From: Cylicocyclus nassatus
Lineage: Eukaryota; Nematoda; Chromadorea; Rhabditida; Strongylidae
Direction of reading: 5' to 3'
Length of the DNA stretch: 64,000 bases
Assembly (NCBI GenBank): GCA_958299035.1
Contig: CATQJL010000223.1
Location: 7,739,753 to 7,803,752 of the forward strand
The notes under the pieces were generated by a model. It was not told the origin of the DNA. It saw only the letters and a list, made by a program, of their open reading frames with translations, and did not search any database. The translations under genes were made by a program, and so were the position numbers. Shown in pieces: positions 1 through 11,785 of the stretch (within the stretch, counting starts at the first letter, position 1; each line of letters starts with the position of its first letter).

Positions 1-1332
1 TACAGCTATAAGTTTCATGTAATGCCTGTCGCGCGTAACACTTAAAACTCAAAAAATGCAAACAATTTAAAAACGTGTAATTCATGAGAGGCGTTCTGAG
101 CTGACAACTTAATTTATGCTCTATTTTCATAATTACATAACGAATCTGTAGTAACTGACCCTAAAAGAGGTTTACGGTATTCTCAATCAACCATCAATCT
201 TTTTCGAACTTTGTACAACTTACGCAATTCACGATTGATGGGCACTAGTGAACATGAATTTATAGTAGTAAGCTTATCCGCAATTAGCAACCAACGTGAG
301 CGTGAGGTAACTCTACATTAGTATTACAAAGCAGTTTTTCACGAAATTTATTTACATACGGAAGGAGGAAAAAAAGGCCTTGGTAAATTATTTCGAGTTT
401 GCATTATAAGTTCAATATTTTGCTCACTCAACATTCAAATCTTGTTGTAAAAGGGATTGCATGCAGAGCTCAGCTTTTTATGGGAAAAATTGGATAGAAA
501 CTCATACAGCATTCATATCATGCGTGCAAGGTGGAAAAGCATTGTAAGTTGAGAGCATAATATCAAAAAGTAGCACAGTGTTTTTATTCTATTTCTATCG
601 CTCTCAAATGCTACTTCGCCTCACCCTCACCCACTTTGCCTCCCCTGGGTTTGAATACAGTGATGCAAAGTAGTCAAGATAATGGTTGTACAGTTCTATA
701 TAATATATGATTATATCGATACTTGCTGTGATCTCCGGTTAAAGTAGTGCGGATTAATCATATGTTTCATTATCCCAAGACTACTAATAAGTTTCCCCCG
801 CTGCGATCATCATCAGGGACATGAGGATTGTATGAGCAAATTGAACCGAATGTTTGTAATGTTTGTCAGTAATCCCTTCCTTTTCTTTTTTTCTGTATAA
901 TAAAGCTGTAGCAAAACCGTGATTGTGAACTCTGGTTGCTCGGATTTGTCTCTACTCAATAGCAAGGGTAGTAAAGTTCTGCTTACTCTAATAATTTCGT
1001 CCTTTCAGGTGAACAAAGAGCGCAGTTTTCTTTCCCTCAGGGGGGGGGGGGCTCGCCAAAACGCGCAAATCTTCCTACGCAGTTAAGCAAAACATTTTGA
1101 AAATTGACACAATTGTATCAGATTTTCGTTATGTCTCTCGCATGCTCGGCGCATCCTGCATATGAATTTAGAGAACAAATGCCATTAGATTTACTTTTCC
1201 TACTGTCAAAATAATTTCCGGTAGAAATATTCAATCTGAATATCTACTCCTTCCGGATTAGGGTGTGGTGAATATATTGCTCAGAAAATGTCCGGTCCGC
1301 TGATAGCACGGTTTCAACCGTACTCATTATTA
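1..1332. other. No gene seen; AT-rich intergenic DNA
   Basis: I find no open reading frame with protein-like character and no RNA gene here. A homopolymer G run lies at about 1040-1051. The stretch ends at the TA that flanks the first inverted-repeat element. Confidence 0.5.
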
Positions 1333-2204
1333 TTAGGGTGAACGGTAAAAAATGGGACACTTACGAAACAACTGTAGGTTTCTCAATAATGAGAAGCGAT
1401 TAGACTTTCCAATTTTGATAGATGTTAGAATATGTTATTCTCTTTCATATAATACCTATATAAGGTCATTTACATAATTAATAATTTTTATACTTGCTGA
1501 AATGCAAAATTAGTCAGCTCGATATATTATGAAGTATGAGCAGTATCTGCACAGCGAAACATCTGAGACCACTCAAAGCACCACTGCTGGAGTGGGTGGT
1601 GGGACAGTCACTAAATCCACGACGGCTTGGTGGCCTCAACTTTCAAAGTTAGGAGATATAACCATTAGCAGCTTTAAGAACATAGATACGCGTTATTCAA
1701 TTCCTTCTAGGTGAATGCATGTTTTCTAGGTACCGTCTGATAGAGCTTCTTACGCTCTATCCATCCATATGCATCTTACCTCAGATTTTATCTATCTTCG
1801 GAAAATTTAGGGCGAAACATGGTTTTTTGGTTTTTTATTGCGCCACAAAATGGCTATTTTTCAGATTTTTTCGCGTTTTTTTCTGAAATTAAAAAGAAAT
1901 CTCATGCATTTAACATATGTTTGAAAGAGCATAAAGAGCTCTTTCGAATGGTATGTCACTTGGTTTATGACTTTACGGTATAGCAGCGCAAGATTGATAA
2001 TTGTTCAAAAACCCTGTCTGAGTTCTTCACGGCGCCACGCGTACGGTTATGAGAGAGGAGCGGTAACGCGTTGCCAGAATAATAGGCGAAGGTCGTTTAT
2101 GTAAGCGAGTTTAAGTTGTAGCCTGCTTGTTGTTGGTGAGAACAAGAAACCTCAAAATGTTAAAAAAAAATCAAGCTGTCCCATTTTTTACCGTTCACCC
2201 TAAT
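1333..2204. mobile_element. TA-flanked inverted-repeat element (mariner-like MITE), 872 bp
   Basis: The element begins TTAGGGTGAACGGTAAAAAA and ends with the reverse complement of that sequence. A TA dinucleotide lies on each side (1331-1332 and 2205-2206). The TTAGG start and TA target duplication are typical of Tc1/mariner elements. The interior has only a 61-codon ORF (1529-1714) with no transposase motif, so this is probably a non-autonomous copy. Family assignment is from the termini alone. Confidence 0.75.
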
Positions 2205-2557
2205 AGAAATTTTCACTCAATATGATAACTACCGCACTATTGCTCTCTGAATGAAACCTTGTGGTCGGAAATTGTCTTTCCAGAAAGTATTCAAATAGAT
2301 TAATTCAACATTCTAACCGAATTCAAAAGTGTTCCAGCCTTTTTTTTTTGATCTATGAGGCAGAAATAAGCTGGTTTTTTTTTGATTTAGCACTCTCTGA
2401 ATGGTAAAAATCTTTTTTTCTGGGCATTTCCTTTGTTCTATGTGCTTCAATAAGCAGTTTTCCACAAAATTTCTCTTATTGTAATCCTGCTACATACTGT
2501 TATGAGCTGTAATATACTGCTGCTTTCGAAGATAACCCTGAGAGTTTTGTGAAGCTA

Positions 2558-3175
2558 ACAAGTGAGGTCCGAGTAGTCGAAGTGGCCTTTCCAGATGAGT
2601 CTTATACCACTTTGAAGAGCATCAAACGATAATTCCAAATCTGGTTTTATTATCTGCCGAGCATCTACATGTCGAGTTATGAATATCTTAGTGCGAAAAA
2701 TGAACGCATAATTCAGGTAAAATCAAAGTCTACGGTCTTTTCGGCGCTCAAATAGAGCAGTGTTGAGTATGAGTGTTTTGGACAGAAGATATTGTTCAAA
2801 TGGAGTGCCCCGATAATTGACATTGGGCCATTTGAGCAATCTGGACGAATTTTGTGCTGATTACGCATTCATTTTTTTCAGGGTAGAGGACTATATGTCG
2901 CCGAAAAAGGGCGGTCATCGCGGTCATTTGCGACAAATACGCACCCTTGTACATGCGCGGACATGCGTTCCTGCAGGGAATCCGCGCGGGACTCTTCCAA
3001 ATTCGGCGACGTATAGTCCTCCACCCATTTTTTCAACTCAAAAACGCTCATAACTCGACGTCCAGAGGCGCTCGCAAATAGCGAAGACAGATTTGAAATC
3101 AGCGTCCGATGCCCTTTGAAGTCGTATCAATTTCATATGAAAAGGCCACTTCGATCAATCGGACTCCCCTTGTAA
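2558..3175. repeat. Foldback element, copy a (window-local family FB-1)
   Basis: The left arm runs from about 2558 with a TCGAAGTGGCC core, and the right arm ends near 3175 with the same core in inverse. The arms share a block, ATTTGAAATCAGCG, that recurs in copies at 22817, 25749 and 30137. The middle is not conserved between copies and no coding potential is seen. This is a foldback or inverted-repeat element with conserved arms of about 100-130 bp. Confidence 0.55.
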
Positions 3176-3180
3176 GATCC

Positions 3181-3581
3181 TTTCATGAGTTTGTAAAGTT
3201 TATAAATCAGCGGAATGACAAGACCTCAAAGGCAGCATCCCGGCAGGTTCGCGCCTTGGGAGATATTGTTATGGTGGTGTTCCTGGTCATCCCACTGACC
3301 TCCAGGCGCAATCCGGTTAGTTGATGTTCCGCTGGGCCGAGAAAATAGCCCTTGAATCGGCGCGCGCACCCCAATCGGCACACACTCGGACGACTTCGCT
3401 TGCCGTTCGGCGTGCGACCCCACGACCGCTTTACCGCATGCATGCTATCCAAAGCAAAAATTACAGACAGCAGGGTCTTCGTGCCAGGGTCTCCCAACTT
3501 TCCATCGAAAATCTCGTTCGGGCTGCCTTTTTGACAGGGTAAACGCCCTGAAATGGACCTTTCACCCATTTCAAAGCCCAA
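3181..3581. other. GC-richer patch with short overlapping ORFs, no identified product
   Basis: The composition is richer in GC than the surroundings, and short ORFs are open in several frames on both strands, as GC-rich DNA often gives by chance. The plus frame at 3190-3240 encodes a peptide containing NDKTSKAASR. This resembles NDKTSKALAR encoded at about 10405-10440 inside another inverted-repeat element. The two may descend from one repeat. I do not recognise a product. Confidence 0.25.
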
Positions 3582-3887
3582 CTTCGGGGTCTACGGGTCG
3601 AAAAGGCCTAGAACATGCAAAAGATGGAAATGCAAAATTTGCACACTGCCTTCAACAAATTAGTCAATAATATGTGTTCCGTTGTAGCGCACAACATTCT
3701 GCCACCCTTTATTCAGGTAATTAGTCCCATTTTTCCAAACGTGGGTTTGACTTGAAAATATCATCTGAATCAGCGCCTGACCTCGTCTTTGAAGTCAAAG
3801 CAAACGCTTTTATGTGTATTGCGATAGTCTGGAACAGAAGATATTTTGCTAGAGCGAGATCGCAAGACCACAATGCATACAATACTA

Positions 3888-4498
3888 CAGGGCGTCCCAA
3901 AAAAATGTGAACACAGTTTGGTCGTTAATAACTCTAGGCACCATTTTGTAGAGCGAGGTTCAACTTAGCTCTGTAGTATAGAGCGAATCACTGATCGCTG
4001 CTTGTTACTGTAGGAATACGGTATGAACTTCTAGCATGTGGATCTATTGTGAAATATGCCATTTGACAAAAGTTTTTTTTTTCAAAAAATCTGAATCGTG
4101 TGCTAGGGTTTTCGTGCACGCTGATTCTATTACATAACTTTTTACGAGTGTTTTTAGCTTTTTTGACGGTGTAGTCACATTTCTGACAAATGCTGGAAAT
4201 TCAGTTATATTACGCTTTACCCGGGATAACCTTGAAAAGAAGCATCAGAGTAAAGTGGAAATTTCATATTTGAAATCAGCGTCTTCCATTATAGTATAGA
4301 AGTTTTTGGCTTGGTTGGTTTTGTTCCGAGGCAGAATAGCCTCCAATGGCCTAAAATCTTTGTAGAAGTTCCTACCGTAATCCTACAATAATGAAGAGTG
4401 ATTGGTAATTCGCTACATACTGTAAATCTAAGTTAGTTAGTTTTTTCAACGGAGTTATTAACAATCAAATAGTGTTCACATTTTTTTGGGACACCCTG
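3888..4498. mobile_element. TA-flanked inverted-repeat element, CAGGG termini, 611 bp
   Basis: The termini are CAGGGCGTCCCAAAAAAATG and the inverse of CAGGGTGTCCCAAAAAAATG, with TA on both sides (3886-3887 and 4499-4500). The arms are long and the interior non-coding. A second, more palindromic member lies at 35081-35719. Tc1/mariner-type target choice is inferred from the TA duplication. Confidence 0.72.
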
Positions 4499-5697
4499 TA
4501 GTATACGTTTCGATCAAGTCTTGCAGGAAAGCTAGGACGACGTCCGCCGTTGAGGCCATGTTCGGTTTTGCAAAAAAAACTCAGTAAAGTTTCGCTCGAA
4601 CGGCGCAACTGGGTGTATAGGTATATTCGACCACGTTGTTCCTGTTTAGCAATTTTAGTGCAGAACCTGCTTGCGCGTCTACAAAAAAGCCTCGTTAGGG
4701 AATACCTTGTAACGTCTTGGCCTTTCAAAGCAATCTTAATTTTTTCCCTCATATTGACAAAAAAAACGCTTCCATAATAAGGAAACAACTCTGCGCAAAA
4801 CCTTTTTATAAGGAGAAAAATGAGTGCCAAATGTCTTTTCTTTGCCTGTTGAAAAATCATCTTTGAAAGCGAACAGTCAAGCAGATGAGCTTCTCAACAA
4901 GTCTCAACATTAGTGCATTTTAAAGAGCGTAGTCAGCTTTTTTCATTGGCATACCCATTTTGCCACAAAACAGCGCTCCTAAAAAACGAGAACAAGATGA
5001 ACCTTGACGAAAATATAAAGCGATCTGGTAGAACTGACTACCCCACTTAAACAGTTCTGTTGAGCTGAGGTAGACAATTTTTGAATCTTTTCTGGAAAAG
5101 TTCAAATTTTTAAATTTTGTACGACGTATTAAAAGGCATATGCGGTCTAAACAGGCTCATGAAACTTGTTTTGTTTATCATTTGGAGCTGACAGTACAAG
5201 ACTATGTACCCGTTAGGGTTCGCGCTGTAACTTCCTTTGTAAAACTCGAAGTCAAAATAGTTGGAATAAGTTCAAACCAGAATCAGTCATTCAGTTATAT
5301 TTTTAATCTAGTCTCAATTTCAATTTTCACTACATGTGACTTGCGGCAGATTCACAAGTAAGGAAAAGAACCCAGAAAGGCGTTCGTTAATTTTGTTTAT
5401 CTCACATGAAAAAAAAAAACGATAATACGCTAAGGGAAAACCACTCTTACATCATTCCTTGTATAACGTTCTTATGAAGAGCCCTGCATTTTTTTGCATA
5501 CGAATTTTAGTAAGCTTCCTTCGCACTTTTTTTTAGCGCAGAATGTTGTTTTAAGTGAGCATGTGAAGAAATGACATATACTTATCACGTGTTGCGGACT
5601 CAGAGTTTGATTTCCTATTCGGAAAATGCCTAAAAATATGTTGTACGGATAAATTTGCTCCTATTTCAATAAACAGCAGAATGTAAATTATGCATTC
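4499..5697. other. No gene seen
   Basis: I find nothing with protein-like codon use or splice structure between the inverted-repeat element and the 3' end of the minus-strand secreted protein gene. Short ORFs on both strands (for example 4465-4860 minus) lack homology I can recognise and sit in low-complexity AT-rich DNA. Confidence 0.4.
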
Positions 5698-5703
5698 TTT
5701 ATT
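5698..5703 (-). promoter_or_regulatory. Polyadenylation signal of the 5730-6713 gene
   Basis: AATAAA on the minus strand, about 27 nt downstream of the stop codon at 5730-5732. This is the normal position for a nematode poly(A) signal. Confidence 0.65.
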
Positions 5704-5729
5704 GGATAAAATTGTCTGCATAACATGAT

Positions 5730-6713
5730 TTAGAAACGAACACGGCGAACACGATGGCGGAAAAAGCGGCGTCTAAGTCCATTGGCATTGCCGACGGTAA
5801 TCTGTAATTCAGACGATCAAAGAAGATGTTGAGTTAAAAAGTTGCAATTTACCACCCCTGTTGATGATTCCTGTATCATCAACCATTGATGAACTCTATA
5901 TTCTATATAGCCTACGGAATTCCCGTAGGCTAAATGGTGAGCTACTCACTCTTGAGTATCTAAGGAGCCTCCGAATGTATTAGGGGTTGCTTACCGGTCC
6001 ACACCGGGACACCTTAACCTCTTCTCGAATAATCTACGCCCGTGCGAATAAACCTTATTCCACAACTTGTCTACCCCCTAATCACTTGAAACCCACCAAA
6101 ACCCCTGTAGCACCGTTGAGTCCTCCATTAGCGCGGACGAGACTCTGCAAAATATGAGCATTTTAAACTGGCAAATTGGCAGATGTTGACGAAATAGATT
6201 ATAAACTTACAGCTCCTAGAGTAGCAGTGTTGCCTCCTCTGGTAACGACGGGAATGTTAACACCATTGAATCCCCCATTGGTGGCAACGGGCTGTATAGA
6301 CATATTTCAAATTATCAAATTACAGGTGATGATGAAGTATACAGGAAACTTACCACTCCTGAATTAACACTAGTGAGTCCTACACTCACTGCTCCTCGAG
6401 TAACACCGGTGAGTCCTCCATTGGTGCCAATAGGAATAGCTCCCGCTACCGGAACAAGAGCTGGACCAGTGGTGATAAGAGTGCTGGTAACAGGTGCAAC
6501 AGATGAAATTGGAAGAACTGCTGGAGTAGGTGGTGGAGAAGAAACTACTACTGTGGCACCGTCGGAGTTGTATGCCTGTTGGTTTCCACCGTCAGCGCTA
6601 AGAGGAACTGCAGGTGCTGGTTGATACAGTTCAGCAGTCTCATAGCCGGAGCTCTGTCGACCGTAGGCTAGTACTGTTACAGTGGCGACGGAGAGAACTA
6701 TCAAGCAGCGCAT
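5730..6713 (-). CDS. Secreted Val/Gly/Pro-rich protein, four exons, 186 aa
   Basis: The exons are 6713-6354, 6291-6211, 6144-6097 and 5801-5730. Each intron starts GTAAGT or GTGGGT and ends in AG. All exon lengths are multiples of three (360, 81, 48, 72 nt), so every junction is in phase 0. The start ATG at 6711-6713 directly follows TTTCCAG, as expected for a spliced-leader acceptor. The product opens with a signal peptide (MRCLIVLSVATVTVLAYG), then a Pro/Val/Ser-rich stretch. Short repeats of the type GGxNGVNIPV follow, one per small exon, and the protein ends in an Arg-rich tail, RRRFFRHRVRRVRF. It has a decayed inverted paralogue at 9145-11131. Function is unknown; an extracellular or cuticle-associated low-complexity protein is plausible but inferred. 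A downstream AATAAA supports the 3' end. Confidence 0.72.
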
Positions 6714-9144
6714 CTGGAAACTTTTCGTTCGTTGAGCAAGGACGAGGTAATATTTAGTCAATCTAGTTCAAAAAAAAAAGAAAGCGAGGAATCGGCAACG
6801 AGTAAGAGGAGACTGTTCTTGTGCTGGAGATTCTTCTTTCAAATCATGTTTTTATATCAGAGTACCCCGAAATTTTATTATCAGTATAGCTATAAGTTTC
6901 GTGCGATACTTGACGCTTCTGCGCAACACTTGCCAAACTCAATAAAAGCAAGCATTTTGAAGAATACACTACCCAAGAGTTTTCTTGATCAAGGTTGGTT
7001 TGGGGAAAGCTTGATACAAATAATATTCCTGTAGTGGTGATAAGTTGATGGTAATTCTACAAACCAAAGAAATGTGCAGTAGCCCTTCTTGGGAAAATTC
7101 ACGATCATTTGCAAACTCGGTCAAATCCCTTTGATTTCCTTACTATACGAATGAGCAGAAAAATTACAGTTCTTTCAAAGTAAGCTCCAGAATTTGGCGA
7201 ATTCTGCTTTGGGTCAATTCAGAGTGAATGCCAAAAGAGCACTTTGGCCACAAAAACGCCTCAAAAACTTACAGTTGCTTTCGGCCAGACTCCTTTTCCC
7301 AGGTTCATCTGTTAAAAGCCTATACCACTGTTTTCTACAATTGTAAAGATTACAGAATTGCGGATTTCAAAAACTGCCGTGGCTTAACAAGATAAGATCG
7401 AAAAAGTGAGAAACTTCGGGTGACCAAAGATTGATTCAATAATTACGCAAACAATTCTCAATGTTTTATTCATTCTTTTGTTGCGTCCCTTTCAAATTTG
7501 GATTTTCCGACATTGGATTCAGCTTAAAGAAGTCTATATTAAAAACTTTGCCGTCAGTAATTTCGTGATTACCCTGAACAAAGCCTTTTTATTTATCAAA
7601 ATTTCAATATTGACCTATTAGGTCGTTTCAAAACAAATGTCGATTTTTTCAAGTACGCTACATTTCGTGAAACAAAGATTTATAAGAAATTTTAGTAGCA
7701 TACAATGCAACACTTCATCATCTTTCTAATGTCTATAAACTTATTCACAGCATCATCAATAAGCTCTCGGAAAACCGCCAAAATTTGGGACCCATACTTT
7801 TTAAGATGATCAAGTTTCACAAATATTCTGAATTTTTATACCAATCTTCCGAATGAGTCCAGATAGCGGATAAATGGGCAAACCCAACAGGACATTTTTT
7901 CCTTCTCCTAGCTTGTTATTATTTTTGTATGAAACTTCGCCGAATGTCAACAGTTTCGTCTCAGAAACAGACATGTCAAAACAATAAGTTATCGAAATTC
8001 AAAACCTATAAGTAATGACTACAATGTAACACTTATATAAAGCAAATGAGCGATCACGGCAAAATGTCAAATCTCAAACTTTTCAGGCATAGCCCTTGAG
8101 CGTTTAAAACATGGAACATAATGATTTTACCCCGAAGACTTCACAAGTCGTTAACAAGAAACATTCAGTGGAAAAAGCGCTGCATTGACACTAGAATTGC
8201 TCGCCGGTCAATGTGCGCGAGCTCTGACTTAACCAAATATGGAAATTGGTGGCATATATAAAAACTCTGTTGAAAACTATGGCGAGCCATGGAAAGGAAA
8301 AAGTTGTACGCCATGGGAAGGAAAAAAGTTGCACTGCTCCCTGTAGGGTTTGCTCTACATCCGTTACTTGCTTCAGAGGGTCAATATAAAATCAAAAACT
8401 TTGAAACTTGACCATTTCAAAAAGCATGGGTCGCAGATTTCGGCAATTTTCCGGAAGTTTATTGACTGTGCTCAACGATTTCATGACCTTTAGAAAGGGG
8501 ATGAAAGCTAAGAGCTAAGTGAATTCAAAGGATTGTGTTGATCTCACTCGGTCCCTGTCCCTCACTCATAGAGCACTTGATTATGCATATAACCAATCGT
8601 ATTCTGCTTCATCGCATTTTTGGAGTATATTTTGAGGTCGCATCACGTGATAATGATTTTTTCGACTTACAGTAGGACAGTGTTCCTGCATCAGCTATTA
8701 CAGAGCTTGTCCAAATTCACGGGAATTTGAAATAAGCAAAAGACTTTGGATATTTGAACTGTGATGACTTATACTTTGAGGTATGCAGTTCTCACTTCTG
8801 ACAAAGGAACTTTTTTCTTGTTTAACACTTGATTGAAAAGCATATTCTTATGTAGTTTAACCAGAAGTCTTTAGAATCGTTTGAAGGGATCAAAGGTTTT
8901 GCAGGTACTAGCCTTGCGGAAATGCTTACAGGTGTCGCGCGCGTCAAGTATCACATAAAATTTATTGGAGCGAAATGGTTGTAAAATCGTAAAAATCTAC
9001 TGGTATAAAAACATGTTTGAGGTATGCGTATTCACAATAGCTAGTGTGAGCAGCGTCAAGCTTTCTGCAATTTAGATCCAAAGAAGAAATTTGCTCTCAA
9101 ACTTACTTTATTCATTTTCGTTCTCCATCAACATTTAGTTACAG
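6714..9144. other. Spacer between the two inverted paralogues; no gene seen
   Basis: About 2.4 kb of AT-rich DNA separates the start codons of two divergently transcribed paralogues. Both promoters should lie here. I see no reading frame with protein-like composition. No clear inverted-repeat element boundaries were found either. Confidence 0.45.
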
Positions 9145-11131
9145 ATGCGTTGCATGATAGTCCTCTCCGTCGCCACTGCAACAGTACTAGCCTACAGTCG
9201 ACAGAGCTCAGGCTATGAAACTGCTGAACTGTATCAACAAGCATCTGTAGTTCCTCTTAGCGCTGACGGTGGTAATTAACAGGCATACAGTCTTTTTCAA
9301 CCCGGAGTAGGCGAAACATTCCAAGTGGAGCAGCGCGTACGCACCGTCGCTGGCTCAGCGAGATAAATTAAAATGAAGAGACGCAGACTGCAAAGCGGCG
9401 CGAATCGTTGCGAAGCGGACTTCCGCCAGTTTAATTTCCGCCTAAACTGATTTGAAATCTACTGTACAACTCAGACGGTGCCACAGTAGTGGCTTCTTCC
9501 CCAGCACCTACCCCAGCAATTGCTCCATTTTCATCTGTTGCACCTGTTACCGGCACTCTTGTCACCACTCGCCCAGCCCTCGTTTCAGTAGCGGGAGCCA
9601 TTCCGGTTGGCACCAATGGACTCACCGGTGTTACTCCAGGAGCGGTAAGTCTTCTATCTATTTTATCAACATCTGCTAATTTGCTTTAAACCCTGCGGAT
9701 TGCCATCGGCACCAGGGGAGGAGTTGACGGAGTTGCTCCTGAAGCAGTGAGTTTACTAGCTATTTCGCATCCGTTAGCTTGCTAAACTTCATGTATTATG
9801 CAGATTGCCGTCGGTACCGGTGGAGGACTCAGCGGTGCTAACATTCCTGTCGCTGCTTATGGAGGACTCACTGGTGTCAACTCAGGAGTGGTAAATTCTT
9901 TATTTATTAGGTTGTAAAGAAAGTTTCCGGGCACTTTTGGAAATTTCATTTTCAAACGCATTTTTTTGGCGCTCGGTCGGACTGCGTCATTAAGTGTTGT
10001 ATAGTGTTCCGTAGAGCAAAGCATAAATTTTTCAATACCGCTTCTGATTCCTATCGATGCCAAGACGTGTTAGACCTGCACATCAAAAAAGGAAATCTTT
10101 CCAACCATAAAAATTTCGCAGTTTTTCCTCCTGCGCCCATTTTTCTGTGCAGGGCAAAGAATTTCGTCCAAATCATGAATGATCTGATTGAGGAACCTGT
10201 TAACTTCTAACCAGCAGCTGCATTCGAGCTTTGCGATTTGCGCTCAGAAATTACAGGCTGTCAAACTTGCCTCTGACTGCAACTCTTTTCGTAACTGGCG
10301 TCGCTTCTGTGGGAATCGTCACGCGCAGACGATGGGTGCAAAAGATGTGAAAGGCATTACACCAGCAATGTTCGCAGTAATCAAAGATTTGGTCAACTAT
10401 ATGCAGAACGACAAGACTTCGAAGGCACTTGCGCGAAAAATGGTGCATTTTTGGGGGCAAAAAATGGTCGATTTTTCAAACTTTCTGGAAAATTTTTTTT
10501 TGCAGGTGGCCCCTTAAAGATATGAATGGTCGTCATAACAGCCCCAGCAGACTTCTATAAAACTACAGCATCTGGGGTCTTCAGCTGTTATCCTGCCTGA
10601 GATCATCCTGCACAAATACGCCACTTTTCGAATCGACCTTTTTCCCTTCTGCGCATGCTAGCGGACCGCTATGAGGTGCTGAAAAGCCAGCAAGACGAAC
10701 GTATGTTGTGGACACAATTATTTTTGCAATGAAGTTTGTAGCTTCAAAAAAGAATCAATCTGCTCGAAGTTATAGCGATTTGAAAAAAATTTTCGCAAGT
10801 GTCCGAGAACTTTCTTTACAACCTAATATTTCATCGCCGTCTGCTAATTTCGTAGTCCAACATATGTCTACTATGCAGGTACCCGACGCCGCCAATGGAG
10901 GACTCAACGGTGTTAACATTCCTGTCGCAACCGGTGGGGTACTCAACGGTGCTAACATTCCCGTTGCTACCAACGGAAGACTCAACCGCGACGCTCCTAA
11001 AGCGGTGAATGCATCTTTTCGTCAAGCAGCGGCTACTGTAATCGTACACTTTACAGACTGTCACTGTCGGTAAAGGCTACACACTCAGACGCCGCCTTTT
11101 CCGCCACCACGTTCGCCGTGTTCGTCTCTGA
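9145..11131 (+). pseudogene. Decayed paralogue of the 5730-6713 secreted protein gene
   Basis: The ATG at 9145 follows AGTTACAG, and the first 44 codons closely match the minus-strand gene, including the signal peptide. A TAA then interrupts the frame at 9277-9279. About 180 bp absent from the intact copy follows (roughly 9288-9470) before the frame resumes. The next exon unit (about 9700-9745) is preceded by CTGCGG where a CTGCAG acceptor is expected. Later exons keep good splice sites: 9804-9890, 10879-11004 and 11057-11131. The last encodes the same Arg-rich tail and TGA. A 920-bp transposon sits in one intron. The stop, the extra sequence and the lost acceptor argue for a pseudogene, although exon skipping cannot be excluded. 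Confidence 0.68.
9907..10826. mobile_element. Mariner-like TIR element in an intron of the decayed paralogue
   Basis: The termini read TTAGGTTGTAAAGAAAGT and its inverse, with TA on both sides (9905-9906 and 10827-10828). This is the classic mariner arrangement. It lies between the exons at 9804-9890 and 10879-11004. The interior contains a plus frame (10188-10517) encoding an uncharacterised peptide with NDKTSKALAR. No DDE/D catalytic core is visible, so it is probably non-autonomous. Confidence 0.78.
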
Positions 11132-11785
11132 ATCGCTGAACTCACGCAAACAAATCATAACCGATAAATTATGCACGATTCAAATTCATTTTCTTCCTTA
11201 TCATGCAAATGGGGTACCTTACTTTGAGACAATATAAAAAAAGGACTCAGACGTTAGCGCAACACTCAATGTTTAGTTCCTCTGTCTTCTCTCAAATACT
11301 TGTCTCAGAATCTATGATTGTTTTTTCAAACTTATGATTGTGGTTTTAACCGTAAAACTTGCGTGGCTTTATTACTTGCGACAATGTTGTATGCGACTAT
11401 ACAAGCTCCTCAAAAAATTTTTATGCTGTTATTTTTTTTGAAACCTTCCTAAAACATGTATCTAATGCCAGGTTATAAGAAAAGATTGTGTGAGAATCCG
11501 TGAAGTTTCTTGACGATTCGTCAGTATGCACAACGGTTTCATAGATTGTCTAAGTAAAGACACCTAGCTTACCTCAAAAGTTTGGGAAATGTGTCAGCTA
11601 ATGGATAAAAATACTGTAGAGGCGCATTTTTGCAAGCGTAGCTAATCGTGTTAAACTCTATTCATTCATACTCGATGGCTAGTTACAATAGGACACTATA
11701 AGTGTTTCAGCAACGTTTGTTTGGCTGAACCCTCTTCTGACTTCCGCATAAGGATCACCCTTTGGACAAGCCGGGGTTTCTTCAA

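Noticed and set aside
3207..3581. 124-aa minus-strand ORF as a gene
   Set aside because: Several frames on both strands are open here because of GC-rich composition. No signal, domain or splice context favours this one.
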